From Nannocystis punicea (lineage in GTDB: Bacteria > Myxococcota_A > Polyangia > Nannocystales > Nannocystaceae), in contig NZ_CP114040.1 in NCBI RefSeq assembly GCF_026965555.1, forward strand, positions 8,096,001 through 8,160,000: DNA of 64,000 nucleotides. Direction: 5' to 3'. Positions within the stretch are counted from its first letter, which is position 1. Each line of letters starts with the position of its first letter. The notes under the pieces were generated by a model, which did not search any database, had not been told where the DNA came from, and saw nothing but the letters and a program-made list of their open reading frames with translations. Made by a program: the position numbers and the translations under genes. Shown here one piece after another: positions 63,188 through 64,000 of this stretch.

Positions 63188-64000
63188 TCACTCGTCGACG
63201 CGCCGCTTGCAGAGCTTCAGCCAGTCCTGCACCTCGGGGTCGCGCAGGCTGGAGCCGATGGCGATGCAGTCGGCGAAGTCGCCGAGCTCCATCGCGGCCT
63301 TGGTCTGCAGCTTGCGCCGCTCCGGGTCGGACGCCCAGCACTCGCGGTGGCGGCTCTGATCGCGCAGGACGCTCCAGCGCTGGGTGCGACGCGCCTCCTC
63401 GGCCTTCGAGCGGATCCGCTGACAGCGGACAGTCAGATGCGCCGCATCGGTCGCGGCGTTCGGCTCGGCCTCCGCGGCGGGCGCAGGCGGGGCCGCGGCG
63501 CTCCCCACGGGCGCGGGTCGGCGGGCCTGGCTCTTGGCGTTCGCGTCGGGCCGTCGCGGCTCGGGCTCGGGTGCAGGCGCGGGCGCGACCGCAGGCGTCG
63601 GCGGCGGGACGACGACCTCCGCGACCTCGCGCGCCGGCGTGGGCACGGGGGCCGTCGGGATCGGCGCGCGCCCTTCGGGCTCGGCCTCGAGCGCCGCCTC
63701 GGGCCTCACCCACACGAACGCGGCGACGGCCACCAGCAGCACGCCGACCGCGACGGCGATCCACCGCCGTCCCGACGGGGCCGGCACGCTCACGGGAGGT
63801 TCGGTCGGCGGTTCGATGGGCGCCGCGCTGGCCACGAACGGGAGCGGCGCCTGCGGGTGGCGCAGGTCGGCGAGGACCTCGTCGAGGCGGGCCGCCAGCG
63901 CCTCGCCGCTGGCCGGGCGCGCCGCCGGATCGATGCTCAGGCAGTCGGCGATCAGCTGCACGAGCCGGGCCGGCAGACCGGGCCGGCGCGCGTCGATCGA
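63188..64000 (-). CDS. C-terminal part of a membrane-anchored Ser/Thr protein kinase (cut by window edge)
   Basis: The frame enters from the right edge and ends at 63188. The first visible residues (LVQLIADCLSIDPAARPASG, then EALAARLDEVLADL) are the last lobe of a eukaryotic-type kinase, with the conserved Arg of subdomain XI in ARPAS. A proline-rich stretch and one membrane helix (IAVAVGVLLVAVAAFVWV) follow. The external part is rich in Ala/Pro, with a final Cys-containing helical domain of about 90 residues (four Cys, ending WLKLCKRRVDE). This is the standard layout of myxobacterial PknB-type kinases. The catalytic core is outside the window. Confidence 0.82.
   Translation of the reverse strand, partial: SIDARRPGLPARLVQLIADCLSIDPAARPASGEALAARLDEVLADLRHPQAPLPFVASAAPIEPPTEPPVSVPAPSGRRWIAVAVGVLLVAVAAFVWVRPEAALEAEPEGRAPIPTAPVPTPAREVAEVVVPPPTPAVAPAPAPEPEPRRPDANAKSQARRPAPVGSAAAPPAPAAEAEPNAATDAAHLTVRCQRIRSKAEEARRTQRWSVLRDQSRHRECWASDPERRKLQTKAAMELGDFADCIAIGSSLRDPEVQDWLKLCKRRVDE

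Overview
The DNA is very GC-rich, with strong G/C bias at codon third positions and long stop-free antisense frames. It looks like chromosome from a predatory or saprophytic myxobacterium, most likely the Nannocystis/Plesiocystis side. This is an inference from: many lipoproteins with a lipobox followed by Ser/Thr/Pro/Asp-rich linkers; DUF4215 Cys-rich repeat proteins; several sigma factors; a Ser/Thr kinase whose C-terminus is anchored by one membrane segment; a MopE/CotH surface protein; and a stand-alone carrier-protein/thioester-reductase gene. No rRNA, tRNA, phage, IS transposase or CRISPR array was found.
Layout. 1-13.3 kb: end of a sigma-70-like gene, lipoproteins, an SDR plus GH1 glycosidase operon, an ABC exporter, more envelope proteins and a CDF metal transporter. 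14-20.2 kb: a large beta-propeller/cytochrome c-peroxidase-like protein, small envelope proteins and a methyltransferase. 20.7-27 kb: a compact plus-strand operon (amidohydrolase, alginate-export-type porin, isochorismatase-like hydrolase, XapX protein, MFS transporter). 27-31.5 kb: small membrane and stress-type genes (DoxX remnant, YtjA, group-2 sigma factor, DUF2267). 31.9-33.8 kb: tgt overlapping an MnmC-like methyltransferase gene. 34-40.4 kb: a CotH/MopE/C-type-lectin lipoprotein, a short gene graveyard, and a divergent LysR/HAD-like pair. 40.7-47.2 kb: a propeller-ferritin lipoprotein, a CPBP protease, a helical-repeat protein, and a three-domain aldo-keto reductase/polynucleotide kinase-like/HAD phosphatase protein. 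47.9-54.9 kb: three tandem paralogous DUF4215-DUF1554 lipoproteins. 55.7-64 kb: a thioester-reductase protein, a CMD/ECF41 sigma pair, an esterase, a second ferritin-like lipoprotein, another lipoprotein, and the end of a Ser/Thr kinase.
Common themes. Most products are predicted to act at the cell surface or in the periplasm (lipoproteins, lectin-like domains, porin, exporters). Gene decay is visible: fragments of FG-GAP, HxlR, DoxX, LysR and lectin genes remain between intact genes. A small palindrome of the form TGTCC-N(4)-GGACA recurs through the window, both between genes and in frame inside genes.
The items most worth following up are the AKR-kinase-phosphatase fusion, the two surface lipoproteins sharing a diiron ferritin-like tail, the truncated adenylation/carrier/reductase protein, the perfect hairpin that buries a ribosome-binding site at 39868-39895, and the dispersed palindrome family. 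All homology statements come from reading motifs, not from searches.
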